Shown here: positions 1-11,923 of the stretch, in pieces
Numbering within the stretch: position 1 is the stretch's first letter
Layout of the letters: each line of letters begins with the position of its first letter
DNA from: Liolophura sinensis
Taxonomy: Eukaryota > Mollusca > Polyplacophora > Chitonida > Chitonidae
Assembly (NCBI RefSeq): GCF_032854445.1
Contig: NC_088300.1
Coordinates: 29,367,608-29,431,607 of the forward strand
Direction: 5' to 3'
Length of the DNA: 64,000 nucleotides
Made by a program: the position numbers and the translations under genes
Notes under the pieces: generated by a model
Database searches by the model: none
Told to the model about the DNA's origin: nothing
What the model saw: only the letters and a program-made list of their open reading frames with translations

Positions 1-1765
1 ATGTTGGAATTATAATAAGATTACAAATTTTCAACATAAAATAGTCGCAGGACATGAGCCCCCTACGATGAGGTTCAGACTTGACCTGAAAATCGGTCTA
101 GTCTGCATAACCATACCAGTAACAATAATTGCCTGATAGCCAATTTCACAGTCTCTTTGATTGTTTGTAAGCAATATTATGGCCAGCCCACACATGTAAT
201 ACCACAGCGTACAAGGTCCATGAAAAAACAGGATTTCAGAAGAAACACATAATAAACTCATAGTAAACCAAAAAGGAAAAAATCTGGCACACCACATTAT
301 CCTGACTGTGCACACACTTTGTATACTTTGTAGTCAGGATTTGAATAACGGATACTGTTCACTGCACCAAATAGCCTGAACACCCCTTGCTAACAATAAA
401 TATGTTAAGAGTTTTTCCGTTCTTATCAGTGTTCTTGTCACAGCAGAACACTGCATTACTGTAAATCTTCAAGCTTTTCGACGTCTAAAGCACTTTTCTT
501 CAGTGCAAATTTATACCTACAATTACTATGAAAATGACACCAAAATCAGTTGTCTATAAATGTCACTAAAGCTTCACAAAACTGTGCACATTATTTCTCC
601 ACATCCTAAAGATCTCTTTAGGTATATGTGGATTTAAACCCTGGGTTTGAAATTTTAACCCTGAATCCCCATATACCCTTCTCAACACACAGATAACGAT
701 TTTGTCCCTACAATATTTATCAAATACAAAGCCATTGTTGAGTATATGTAAAGCTGAGCTAAAAAAATATCATGCAAGCCATGTCGCATGCAGACAGCGC
801 TGTATGGTGACATGACGTCACTATGACGTGCCATGGAATGCAGCGTCACAGAGAAACATTACTTCGTTGAACTTGTCATGCTCACTTACAACACCTGTGA
901 AGCTCCATGGAATCATGCGACACAAAAGAAAATTGACCTCAGCTGAACATCATACTGTGCTCAAACACCTCCATACCCATCGGATAGCGATTTTGTCTCC
1001 AAATAAAGAGAACTTTGACATTCTATAGGCTATCTATATACCTTTGGGGTTCATTACCAGTGGGCTTTATTGGTGACCAGCTCTAGCGTGTGTCAACATC
1101 CATCATGTAAGCACGCTTTTATCATTTAATCATTCTATTAGCCATTCAAATCAAATCAAATTTAATCCAGCAATTTATATATAACCCATTTAATGTGTGA
1201 AAAATACTAAAGCAAAACTTTAGCTAGATGATGAAGAGTGTAAATGATCTTAATTTGAAATTCCGAGGTCTATTCATCTTTGTAAACATTTGTGTATACT
1301 TTGTATATCGGTGCTCAGAAATGCACATGTAGCTATATGTAGGCCTTTCACATAGCAGACAGGGATGAACGTAACTTTCAACATAGCAGAAAAGATATAT
1401 ACTGGGGGCCTATACAGGTTCATGCTGAATGTAGATTGGATGCCGATGAACTGGTAGTTACAGTAGCAGGCTGGAGGTGACATGACAGAGGTGGAATAAG
1501 CAGGCTTTGTTGATGATGAACTGGCAGTTATAGTAGCAGGAAATATTGCAGGAGGTTGTATTCTAGAGATAGGGACACTACGTTTTTGTTGATGATAACA
1601 GCGGTCATGACTTTAACCATTACCAACTTCTCACCATCCGATATACCCTTATACAAAGCAGGGCTCGTCACACTTCCTGCCATAATCTGAAGTTGAACTG
1701 TGAAAATATGGTGGCCCTTGTGGCGTGAAGGCTGTGATTTGTATATATTTGGGACAGATTAGTGT
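1..1765. other. Intergenic, no gene seen
   Basis: AT-rich sequence without a convincing coding frame. The frames of 60-95 codons here have no recognisable domain, low-complexity composition and no splice context. Two short similar stretches (around 690 and 985, both containing GCGATTTTGTC or ACGATTTTGTC) hint at an old local duplication. Nothing else can be supported. Confidence 0.6.
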
Positions 1766-2633
1766 TCACTCAGTTTGGACATGAAGTGTGATATGGTGTA
1801 CTTTCCCAGTGGTTTCCTGGAAAACCAGGCACTTTCTAAAATCCAGGAACGAATTCTTTGGGTACTGCCAGAGCCTGTCCACATCGGGATGCAGTTTAGC
1901 GATGAATGTTTGAACTGAAGCCACCATGCTCATGGGTGAGTGTGGTTCTTCTGGCATGAAATCAGAAACACTATCTTTGTCATAAGCTCTATGATTTTTT
2001 GTCAATTTGTCCACAGCCTTATATACGTATTTCAGTCCAGTGGTACTGTCCACTTTCACACCAAATGTGGCCTTCGTCATCTTTTCCATGTTTTCAAGTC
2101 CTCGTCGACAAAATTACAGTCTCACGTCAAATATAACTTTATTTAATAACCCTTAAGGGATTTTGGTACTGACGTGAATGGAGGAATAAATCTTTTTCCT
2201 GTCAACTTCACAAATGACAGGGTAAGGGGTTGTTGTACCATGGCCGAGTTGTTTCAATTCATTAATTGCTCTCATGAACATTTCATTTGCATCAGTAAAT
2301 GCCAGGTCTAGAATGATGTCAAATTTTTGCAGTGGGGCCGAGCTCACAGATAGCACTTTAATCCATACCAGAAACTTTCTAGGGAATTTGTTCTGTAGTA
2401 AGTACTGTCCGTTTTTGCGAAAGTCAATGTAAAAGGGCAGTATAGCTTCATTGAGACTCACAGGGCCATCTTGTTGTTTTTCGAGAAGGTATTCATGAAA
2501 TATTCTCACTGCGGTTGAATTACACTTTTTTGTCGACTCTGGAATAACTTTGGCTTTTTTTCTAACAATTCTTCGCTGGTATGAGATGCTAATCGGTTGT
2601 TGTCGCCTGTAGACACATCAACATTATCCTCCA
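1766..2633 (-). pseudogene. Crypton-type tyrosine recombinase-like (DUF3504/KIAA1958-like) pseudogene
   Basis: Read on the minus strand from an ATG at 2633. The conceptual protein resembles the Crypton-derived proteins of invertebrates and vertebrates (KIAA1958, ZMYM and QRICH1 C-terminal regions). An N-terminal SAM-like part runs through STKKCNSTAVRIFHEYLL. It is followed by a core with LLNKVIFDV, then FCRRGLENMEKMTKATF, whose R-x-x-E matches box I (the first catalytic arginine) of tyrosine recombinases. Then come GLKYVYKAVDKLTKNHR and a Pro-rich segment ending in KLHPDVDRLWQYPK. It is broken by a frame change near 2555 and by in-frame TAA codons at 2153-2155 and 2114-2116. From 2509 to 1766 the frame is otherwise constant. 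The frame ends before the HxxR box and the tyrosine nucleophile, so the 3' part is missing. Family assignment is from memory of the motif pattern, not from a search. Confidence 0.72.
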
Positions 2634-3327
2634 TTTTTAGAGACAGACAACTCCAGCCGACGACAGTAGGCCGAACTGAGTTATCCCCCTTATCATAATC
2701 GTTGATATTTAAAATCCAATGTGATTCATTTACCTTTTGTGGGTGTGTCCTACAACTGTGACAAGTGTATGTCAACATTCTGACTTCTCAATGCAATAGA
2801 CAATGGCTTGATGAACAAAAATATTTTCTTAAGATACACTTTAATATAAAACGTTTTTCTGAAATATATGTACGAATCATCAATTCAGAAGCCACAGGAG
2901 GTACATTTAGAACCAGCTGTTTTCTCCATGTTACATGTACATATATATACAGATGTAGGTTAAAGAAGTCAACAACATACAGAGGACAACATGCATGTAC
3001 ACTGCAAATGTCCATCAACATCTGTTGAGGAAATGTGCAATGTACATCATGTTGTTACTCCATATGTCCATGTACGGCAACTGACTGACTGTTTCTCTGA
3101 AAACAAATTTTCCAGATTATTATTTTGTTAATTTCCATAAGTTCAAGAGAAGAATCTGAAAATACATGCATGTTCCACACTGCCACAATATTGATTGTGT
3201 TCCCAGATACATGAGTGACATTGTGAATGAGTGACATTGTGAATGAGAATTCATGACCGTCATCAGCTCAAATGATTTCCCTTATAAGGCATGTCCACAT
3301 GTAACAGAGTATGTATGTGTGTATTCA
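2634..3327. other. Intergenic, no gene seen
   Basis: Lies upstream of the recombinase pseudogene. Open frames on both strands overlap each other (2765-3028 and 2788-3021) and look like chance frames. Between 3218 and 3244 the phrase GAATGAGTGACATTGT is nearly duplicated. No other structure found. Confidence 0.5.
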
Positions 3328-3473
3328 TGCTTGGGCTTTTGTGTCATACTTAACAATTTTCCAGTAATATGACAATGAAGAGTCACCAGGTGGGAGTACA
3401 TACATGTGTATTGACTGTCTCGTCTTGTGACAGGGGAGTCCACGCCGCCAAGGTCAAGGTCATCACGCTGAAG
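3328..3473 (-). repeat. SINE family B, truncated copy
   Basis: Carries the family B 3' part, read here as reverse complement: GCTTGGGCTTTTGTGTCATAC, then CAATTTTCCAGTAATATGAC, then a GGGGAGTCCACGCCGCCAAG block. The same order is found in the longer copies at 15.1 and 45.6 kb. The tRNA-like head is absent, so this is a 5'-truncated, diverged copy. Confidence 0.55.
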
Positions 3474-5317
3474 AGCTTGAAATATAAAAATGGAGTGATA
3501 ATTCCTCACAGGAATGGTAATTTGTCACAAGTGTAAACACATCGTGTCATGTATGTGTAGATTACTTTCTTCAGCTGGTGGTGTGGCTAGATCTGCATGT
3601 ATATGCATGCCTGTGCATCAGTCTCAATGATAACACAAGATTTCAAAACTGCATCCTCCTTAGAAGCTTTTGTAAAACATCTTTAATGATGCCAGAAAAC
3701 AAGGACTTGTCCATTGTGTGTACAATGGACAGTTCAGCCACCAAGCAAAATATCTACACCAGGCTGGCCAGAACTGGCCAAGACAATTTACCATGAGATT
3801 GCCAACTTAGGCCTGCAACGAAATTGAACCTGAGCGAATATTAACACAATTTGACAAGGCAGAGAAATTCCATTTCTCATGCCTCATGGCCTTCATAATT
3901 CCAGGTATCTGATACGCTGTGCACTGTGCCAGACCAGTTAGCACATTGAACCCTTCTGCCTACGGCCATGAACAATCATGCACAGTGACAGGAGCTAATA
4001 CACCTGTGCATTAGCATAACCATCTACCTTTGTGCCACTTAGTTTGTTCACCTGCAGCTAGAGAAGTCCTAAACTTAATTTTGTGGCCTTGGTTCGGCAC
4101 ACAATACATCCAGCACAGCTGAAAAGTGACGTATATTAACAGAACTAAACCATCCCCATATACATGCACATTTTTGTGATTTACAAACTGGGCATTTGCC
4201 GTTTCATTGCAGACAGACAGTTCTTCCAAATTTCAACATGAATATTATATCATATAGACACATAGCACAACCAAACAAAGTGACCTCGTTGAATCTCAGC
4301 GAAAGCACATATTAAAGTTTCCACATCACTTTTTAATTAATTTAATTAATTTGCGTAATCATGTGGGTTTGGGGTTGGCATTTTACAAATTTGAACAACA
4401 TTCAAATTTTATAGCTACAACAAACAAAATAAAATCTGAAATAAATTTTTTGTATTACAAAACAAAAGTACGGTTACAAATAATCTATACATGTACAAAT
4501 GCATGTTGTCTGTTGAATGTTCACAAGTATACACACATGTAGACATATTCATTATATTAATGTATGTCAGCCAATCTAAAAAAAGTAACTACTTGTGTAC
4601 AAAGTGGCAAAATATTGCACACCTTATGTAGGACCAGTTACAATAGTTTACTTCCCTGCTGCTATGGTACCTCTATACAACCTTCAAATGATATTGTATA
4701 TATATATTAAAGCTTTGCATTCATTAACACATTTTCCATTTTCACTGGTATAGATTAGAAGATGTCTTCAGAGTTGAAACTAAATGCCAAGCATCATCTC
4801 AAATTCAACGACAAGGCCAAGGTTATAAGGTTGGAGAGCTCCAGTAGATCGACCAGACAGCAGCATGCAGATAGATTCGGGGATATCTGGTCAGCTTGGT
4901 GGGGGAGTGCAAGACTAAGCCAATATTCTGGCGGATCGGGGGAGTTTTTCTCACCAGCCCAGCAGAGCCTATTGATTTGGCCATGCAATGGCAGAAACTA
5001 GACATGAGCAATTGACAACATGACAGACATAGTGGTGTGACCCAGGGAGCGACAGGGAGGCAACAGGGAAGTGTATAGCACAAGAGCCAGTTCCAGAAAG
5101 CATTTATATGATTATGTGAAGGTACATTGTAAAATTAAATACAGTAGCAACTTGCATACTGGCGCTTTACAGCTTCAAGATATATATGTTAGTTATGTAG
5201 ACATATAATTGCTAGCACTTTGTGAGACTGGCCTCTTCTTCGTCACCTCTTTACAAATCTCACTCCCCGTCTTACCCTAGACATGCATGCACAGCTGGAA
5301 CTTGTAGTCAAGTACAC
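3474..5317. other. Intergenic, no gene seen
   Basis: Holds AT-rich sequence, a short TTAATTAATTTAATTAATTT run near 4332 and a (TA)n stretch near 4696. The frames of 60-87 codons at 4762-5083 overlap on both strands and show no domain. No gene supported. Confidence 0.5.
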
Positions 5318-5905
5318 TCCTGGAGGCACAATACTGGGCAAACAGTGTTTAGCACAGGTCATTTACAACCTGGAGGTACTGTACTTCTATACGGGGACGG
5401 GGTGGGGGGGGGGATAATGGTGTTTACTACAGATCATTTACACTCTGGAGGTGCTGTGCAGGCAAACGGTGTTCAGTACAGGCCATTTAACACTCAGAAA
5501 GTACTATACTGGGGAAATACTATTCGGTGCTGGCTCTTTACAACCTGGAGGTGCTGTACAGGCAAATGGTGTTCAGTACAGGCCATTTACACTCTGAGGG
5601 TAATATACTGGGGAAATAAGGCTCAGTACAGTTCATTTACACATGGAGGGAAAGTACAGTTCAGTTCAGGTCATTTACACCCTGGAGGTACTGTACAGGG
5701 AAAGTTCAGTTCAGTTCAGTTCAGGTCATTTACACCCTGGAGGTACTGTACAGGGAAAGTTCAGTTCAGTTCTGGTCATTTACACCCTGGAGGTACTGTA
5801 CAGGGAAAGTTCAGTTCAGTTCAGGTCATTTACACCCTGGAGGTACTGTATTGAGGAAGTAGTATTCAGTGCTGGCCCTTTACACCCTGGGGGTGGAAAT
5901 AAATG
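5318..5905. repeat. Minisatellite, about 50-bp unit, about 11 copies
   Basis: Tandem array whose units read GGTCATTTACACCCTGGAGG, then TACTGTACAGGG, then AAGTTCAGTTCAGTTCA. Units near 5670-5860 are almost identical. Units to the left are older and alternate between two subtypes (one with GCAAATGGTGTTCAGTACA, one with TGGGGAAATA), a hint of a 100-bp higher-order unit. One left unit contains a G run. The 210-codon frame starting at 5222 and the 93-codon frame at 5643 are by-products of this repeat and are not annotated as genes. Confidence 0.9.
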
Positions 5906-7910
5906 CTGGCTGGCTGGCTCATAGCTAGTTTGCCGGGCTGGCAGGAGTTGCATAAGGAAGACAGCTAAATTTTAACAGTATTGAGGAAAAATCATGCTTT
6001 AAACATATATACAAACTAAACAAAGTGAGAGTTCATTCATCTTAAGTTTGATCAATCTTCAGCATGAAGGTAAAAGGGAAAGCTAAGCAGATACCAACAC
6101 GTGCTGGTTTTGATACACGCCATCCCATTGGCTGTGATTCTGCTATGAACAAATGAGTGAGATTTTAACAAATTTTCGGAAATGTCACCTGTGTTCAACA
6201 ATGCAATGCCCATTTGGTGGCTACAGCAATGGTAGCAGTTCTGATCGGCTACAGAGGACAATTAAAACCAAAACACATCCAAAACTAATGAGAAGATTGC
6301 AAACATTGAAAAGAGGTGCGTGAAGAAATTTTTGTAAAAATGTTTTCGTGGCTATTAGTATTAAATAGCGATGAAACTTTGGAAGCGGTGGGAATTGGGA
6401 TAACTTTAAAATAAAAGTTTGCTTGTAAATTTAATCACAGCTATGGCTCACATCTATGGAACTAAAGGGAAGATTTTATTGTGACATGAGACTACATGCA
6501 AGGCTAAACGTCACAGTGATGTTACATGAGCTACAACTGACTGCAGTCTTCTGTACCTGAAAGCTTTGGTCTAAGGATGGCTTATATTTTACTACCGGTA
6601 TTTACAGATAGGGTCTATGCGAGGATCGTCGGTCCCCCAAACATCTTACCCAGTATTAAAAGTTCACAGATGATTTCCTGGCTACAATCCTCTAGAACCA
6701 GAACTTCTCAGTGACCTTTTTTCATGCCATTAGCAACCAGTCACATGTACTTCTTTGAAAATATATAAATACTACACTATAATGGGATTATCATCACAAC
6801 TTCCAAAATCTTATTCACTTGGTGCTTTTTTCTATTTTGAGGAAGGGACCATTGATTTCCAGGTCAAGTGGCACTGCTGACCTCTTGATTTTCAGGCTTT
6901 CGTAGCCCAAGTTTAGCTAACTGGAATAATTTTCTCTGAATACTGTCGCTGTTTTTATTATTTAATTTTGCATGCACATGTCTCAAGGGTTCATATAAAT
7001 GTATAAATATGTTAAGGGTGACAGACTAGATTTGGACGAGACCATGAAATGAAAGAAAAATTTTCATTCTTAACTCTTCATTCTTCCCTCAAAAAAATGT
7101 CCTGTTCATAATTTTTTTTTGATCACTAAATTCACTCCAAAGGTATCAGAGACAATCTAAAAAAGAGCTACCAAGGACCTAGGTGGCCCCTGGACCCCGG
7201 CCTGTAGGCTCCCTGTGCTCCGCTCGGTTGACTTCCATTGCTACCTTCGGTTGAAGAAGTTGCACTCCCTAAAAATTTGTTGCACTCCCAGTTTACCAAT
7301 TCCTGGCTAACACTATGGCACACATTCCATGTTATTCACTAAATTCCCCACTTCTACATGGTGCAGTACAGATCACCAATATTTTAAATTTTCCTTCTAC
7401 CTTTTCTTCTCTGCTGATTGGCTAGGCTAGTTCAGTTCATCACATTTGTCTTGCTGTACAGTGTAAAGCCTAAATTTTGTGTCAACATAATACTGAAGAA
7501 TGTGCTTGTCAAATCTAAACAATCACAAAAATTTGACACATGCAACTGAAATACAGAAAACTAATTTTTTTTCTTCCATTTGACACCAAGCACGCATTTA
7601 ATTATCTTGAAAAACATATATTCCACTGATGTGACAGAGTTCAACCTATCAGGGTTAGTTGAAAATGAAAATGAAAGATCTATTCCTCAAGTACACGTCT
7701 ATGTACCAGAGCCAGATACATATAGGAACAACTATGTATTTACATATTTATTTAAGATTTAGGCACCAAAAACAAGATCCTTAACATCTCAATGCCGCAA
7801 CTTAAACTGGCCATGTGTGTTTATTTCCTACTACTGACTTTGTACATGTACATGTAAGTGGCTTGATATGCTTGATATATATGTAGCTGCAAGACCTCCA
7901 TTCTTGTTAC
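5906..7910. other. Intergenic, no gene seen
   Basis: No convincing exon. A GC-rich patch near 7170-7250 (CCAAGGACCTAGGTGGCCCC and following) resembles the end of a degraded DNA transposon, but no partner end was found. The rest is ordinary AT-rich sequence. Confidence 0.45.
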
Positions 7911-8531
7911 TTAGTAGTCCATCAAAATGGACTCAGTGTTCTATTTTAAAATTCTGACATTCATCGTAACACTGAGTCCATCGCGGACTCTCAAACAAAT
8001 CGCAGCACATCTGGGCACTCCAACTCGATGGAGCTGATCTCAATGAGATCCGTGCTCAGGCACCCAAATTTACCTGCACTTCTGGTAAAAGTTCTTTTTA
8101 GACCTTTCTGGATTGAATTAAGAAGGTTGAAGTTGTTCTTGCAAGCCGCAATCGAAATATAATGGTTTTATTGAGGATTTCAGTACCCAAACTCAGTTGA
8201 ATTTCAAACCCTGAAGTAGGTCATGTGACACTTCAAAGTGGCTGTCGACAGCAAGGCACTTGGTACCGCTGAAGTTCTAGCAGTTAATGTGAGCACCACG
8301 CAGTGTGTTAATTAGTTTCATAGGTAAGGACAGTAAATTTAGAGGATAGTTTTTGAGATTCTATGATAAAACTACATGTAAATGAGCACAGGAGATAAGT
8401 TAGATTGCCATTAGTGGGAAGGAGATGTGAGACTGAAATCCGCGCCATGTATTTTGAGAGTCCGCAAGTGTTACGATGAATGTCAGAATTTTAAAACAGC
8501 ACACTGAGTCCATCTAGATGGACTAGCTACT
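7911..8531. mobile_element. Foldback/MITE-like element with about 80-bp inverted arms
   Basis: The left arm (7911-7993) and right arm (8456-8531) are inverted copies. Both contain ATGGACTCAGTG, then TTTTAAAATTCTGACATTCA, then TCGTAACAC, and both end in GCGGACTCTC on the inner side. The outer tips are themselves small palindromes (AGTCCAT..ATGGACT). The 460-bp interior has no open frame of note. This fits a non-autonomous DNA transposon. Flanking target duplications are not clear, so the superfamily is unknown. Confidence 0.75.
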
Positions 8532-8570
8532 GAGGAGTTATGTTATCAGATCAGACAAAACAACAGAGAG

Positions 8571-8836
8571 GGGGCCTCCGTGGCTCAGTTGGTTAGCGCG
8601 CTAGCACAGCATAATGACCCAAAAGCCTCTCACCAATGCGGTCACTGCGAGTTCAAGTCCAGGCCATGCTGGCTTCCTCTTCGGTTGTAAGTGGAAAGGT
8701 CTGCCAGCAACTTTCGGGTGGTTTCAGGTTTCCCCTGGGCTCAACCCGGTTTTCACCCACCATAATGGTGGTCACCGTCGTATAAGTGCAATATTCCTGA
8801 GTATGGCATAAAACACCAATCAAATAAATAAATTAA
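8571..8836 (+). mobile_element. SINE family A, full-length copy with perfect target duplication
   Basis: tRNA-derived SINE. The A box is TGGCTCAGTTGG at 8581-8592 and the B box GAGTTCAAGTCC at about 8649-8660. A conserved body follows (GGCTTCCTCTTCGG, CCCACCATAATGGTGGTCACC), then the 3' part GAGTATGGCATAAAACACCAA and an (AAAT)n tail. It is flanked by a perfect 15-bp direct repeat, ACAAAACAACAGAGA, at 8555-8569 and 8837-8851, which is the target-site duplication left by retrotransposition. It sits 25 bp outside the foldback element. The 65-codon frame inside is not a gene. Confidence 0.93.
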
Positions 8837-8851
8837 ACAAAACAACAGAGA

Positions 8852-10839
8852 CATGAATTTGATACATTTCAGGTTGCTGGGAGCAAAATAAGACTAAAAG
8901 ATAGAAGTACATTTTCTTCTTACAAATACAGGAAAAATATAGGAAATTCTATCACAATACTGGGCACACACGTATAATAATCAAAGCATGCTAACATAAA
9001 ATCACGACGAATGTACATGTCAGTGCTATGTCCTTTTTACAACATTATACGAAATATGGGACATCTGAAATGAAGCTTAAAATAAGAGAAACAGCACAAA
9101 TCCTGACAATGAAGTAAGGGTTTGGTCTAGGCATACCATGTCAGGTTCAATACATTAATTGCCATTTCCTGAAACCGTAGCCATCTAACTATGAAGAGGG
9201 GTTAACCTGCCATCAGCTGAGGGACTAATTATGTTGTGGCATGTCATGAGCCAATTTGAAGGTAACCCACATTGCAGGCAACAGCACACATCGCTCTGCC
9301 TTCATCACAGTTTGACGGGAATTTCAGCTTAATTAGCCCAGTAATGTTGCCATTCCTTCCCCTCCTAACATAGTAGTGAGTCCAGAAGGAATAGATGCTT
9401 GTCTACAGTCACAATCACATCACATTATACATGCATGGACTCCGCATAACAACGGCTGTCACAATAGAGGAAATTATCACCCTGTTAAACCATCGCCTAT
9501 TGTGTGAAACTGCTACAATAGGCTTCACCGCATATGTATTCAACTGCACTATCTGTCAACTGAGCAACATTTACTCTGTATACACACAGGTTTATGCATC
9601 ACAAATAACTTTCAGCATTTCATCTTTAAGTTAGTAAATTAAACCATAGCTAAACTGAACTTCCTAGAAGCCATATGCATTACACAGTTTTTTCTGTGTA
9701 CCAGGGCCTAATTATTATACCATTAAAATATCACCTCTTGCATTCTATCACAACAACATTCTATCTGAATGCATTATGCTGTGAAGTAAGCACATGTGTA
9801 CATGTATGTAAAACTTGCACACATCAGTGCTGTTTCAAATGATGAGGTACATCCCAATCCACGCAAACTGGTGTACATGTACTTAAATCTAATAAACTGA
9901 CCCCAATGAATCGGAGTGCCAAATAAAAAATACTCAAAGATTTCCATAACAAACAAGTTTGAAAAGTCTTGAAAGTATTCAGAAGGTCTAGTTTTACCCA
10001 CAGCGATACCCACATATGTAAATAGGTGCACTATGACTAACAAGATACATGTACATGTAATACTGGTGGGCATTAGGTCCTTCAGAAAATATTGCCATGA
10101 CATATGTATGAGTTATGTTTGAACCAGTTCCATGTTGCTTATTTGTAGTCCAGTATTACATGTATGTCAGATCATGTTCAATGATCAATTTATCAATCCC
10201 TGGCAGACTACTCAGTTACACAGGACTCAAGCCTCACAGATATATTATATAACAGCTGTCAGGTTGATGTTTATTATCATCAAACACAGCTTGTATTGTG
10301 CGCCTGTTGCAGATATCATACCAGATGTTCTCCTCGTGGGCAAACAGAAATACTGGATATACACATAACCTATTTGCATAGGGGTTTTTCTGAGAATACA
10401 GATTCTCCACACACAGATAGGGTATCTGAGGGTTAAACTGACAACCATCCAGTATGTGTGTATGATTGGAGGTAAACTAAAACATTGACATCAACCATTT
10501 ATGTACAGTCTCAAGACAACTACATGTACTATGCATTCAGGCATGTACTTGTAAACTGCTAGGAATCAGGGAAAGTTAACATGAGAACTTTATTACAATC
10601 CACTCAGGAAAATTTATTGTCATGACAAATTATTTATAACAGATCATTTATGATGTGTCAGGCAACAATGACACAAATGATTCAGATAAGGTTTTCACAG
10701 CTGCTCCCAGTAAGTAATAATTAAACAGGTATTATTCACTACCACCTAATGGTAATGGTAAAGATTTAACAATTTTGCCACCTACCTATTTGTAGACCAG
10801 GTAGTTAAGGGTTTTCCTCCTGCGTATGCTGACCATTAC
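8852..10839. other. Intergenic, weak ORFs only
   Basis: A minus-strand frame of 109 codons (9774-10103) is rich in aromatic residues and has no recognisable domain. A minus-strand open stretch near 10.25-10.48 kb has a possible 3' splice site but no homology I can name. The rest is AT-rich with many TACATGTA motifs. No gene is supported. Confidence 0.4.
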
Positions 10840-11125
10840 CAAACATTGCCACTAGACGAGGGATTTGGCGAAGGACTCTGTTCGCTTGCTGTATTTATGA
10901 CTGTGTGCCATCCTACTTTAGCCCATGTACACACAGACCTGCACTTCCACTCTAGAACAGCATAGCTTAAATTATTTACTCTTCCATAGACTGAGAGGTG
11001 TTCAGTTGCCACGGTGGGCAAGTACAGGCAGAAATCAAGGCCAAGACAGTCCTTATGAAATGGAAGCGCAGGATTAAGGAATAACGCGGACTGTTTCAAT
11101 GAGGCTACCTTCCATGAACCATCAC
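10840..11125 (-). CDS. Possible MAM-like domain exon
   Basis: A minus-strand frame spans this interval. A plausible 3' splice site (TGTACTTCAG before GTGATGG) lies at its start and a weaker 5' site (GTAATGG) at its end. The translation has SWKVASLKQSALFLNPALP, then a Cys-Leu-Gly-Leu-Asp-Phe stretch, then TEHLSVYGR, then VLEWKC and WAKVGWHTV. The spacing of Pro-Ala-Leu-Pro, Cys, Leu-Ser-Val-Tyr and the paired Trp residues recalls the middle of a MAM or related extracellular beta-sandwich domain. That is a pattern judgement without a search. No neighbouring exons with matching phase were identified, so chance cannot be excluded. Confidence 0.28.
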
Positions 11126-11923
11126 CTGAAGTACAATTCCAATCCATTGAAAATCAAGGACATACAGTGGTATTCCATAGTTGGTGATTGCTGACAGTCT
11201 GCACAACAATGATGTGGCTTTTCACTTAGGGCCTATTTTAAAAATGACAATCAATGATTTATCACAGTTGTGCTGTAAAGACTTGTAACAATCCTGTTTT
11301 CTTGAGCAAATTTAACTGATCATGATGCCATACTGGCGACAACAGCCGGCACGGGCACCCAGATGGATTATCGCTGATTTAGTTGTGCAATACTCTTATG
11401 TAGCCTGGACTGCCCGTCACTCGTTGCTAGCCGGCAATAGAACGGGGGTAGCCGTGCATCAGGCGAAACAAGGAACCATCCTACCCGTCTCATCGCCTTT
11501 CTGCTAACTCTGCCATCCCGATGTGATCAGCCGCCTCCAAGACCCGACCAAGTCTGAAAAATGACACAAATATTAGAGGGGAATTGTCACAGTATTTGTA
11601 AGTTGCCCAATGAAATTGCATAATTTCAGTGTCCTTAGGAATTGACATTAGCAGCATATCGGCTGACAGGTCGTGATCAGCCGTGCCTTGGAGGTTTTCT
11701 TTCCCAGAACGGCAACCGCAGACGTCTTACCAAGGCTCGATCGCCGATCCCCCCCTCGCGACAAATGGCTTGCTAGCCTTACGGAATCATGGTGAACAAC
11801 GAGAGAAAAAAGATGAAAAGTTTAAGGCGGACACAAAATGGTGATGGAGCCCCGAAAAATTAAACGCCGACCACATTCCGCGCAGAAAAATCTTAGTTAA
11901 ATGTTAATGACTGCACCACTCAC
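11126..11923. other. CpG-richer stretch, possible 5' gene region
   Basis: More CG dinucleotides than the surroundings, especially at 11330-11520 and 11680-11880. On the minus strand there are several splice-like sites: GTAAGA at about 11730, and TTTTTCAG near 11555-11562. The words GTGATCAGCCG near 11523 and 11672 are a short direct repeat. This would suit a promoter or 5' UTR region, but no coding frame is convincing. Confidence 0.3.

Noticed and set aside
5222-5854. A 210-codon open frame on the + strand, the longest in the window
   Set aside because: It lies on the 50-bp minisatellite; the translation repeats with the array and a second register is open too. Length is explained by the repeat.
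8571-8660. Possible genuine tRNA gene
   Set aside because: A and B boxes are present, but there is no cloverleaf-forming 3' half and no acceptor stem; sequence continues into SINE body and tail.
8614-8811. Frames inside SINE copies (also 22506-22757, 23738-23992, 24472-24732, 47248-47509, 54197-54463)
   Set aside because: Entirely within SINE sequence; tRNA-derived elements do not code for protein.
9774-10103. A 109-codon minus-strand frame with hydrophobic segments
   Set aside because: No domain, no splice context; composition typical of AT-rich chance frames.
10245-10482. Minus-strand open stretch after a TTTTAG acceptor, with several cysteines
   Set aside because: About 77 codons open is not rare in AT-rich DNA of this size; no homology and no fitting partner exon.
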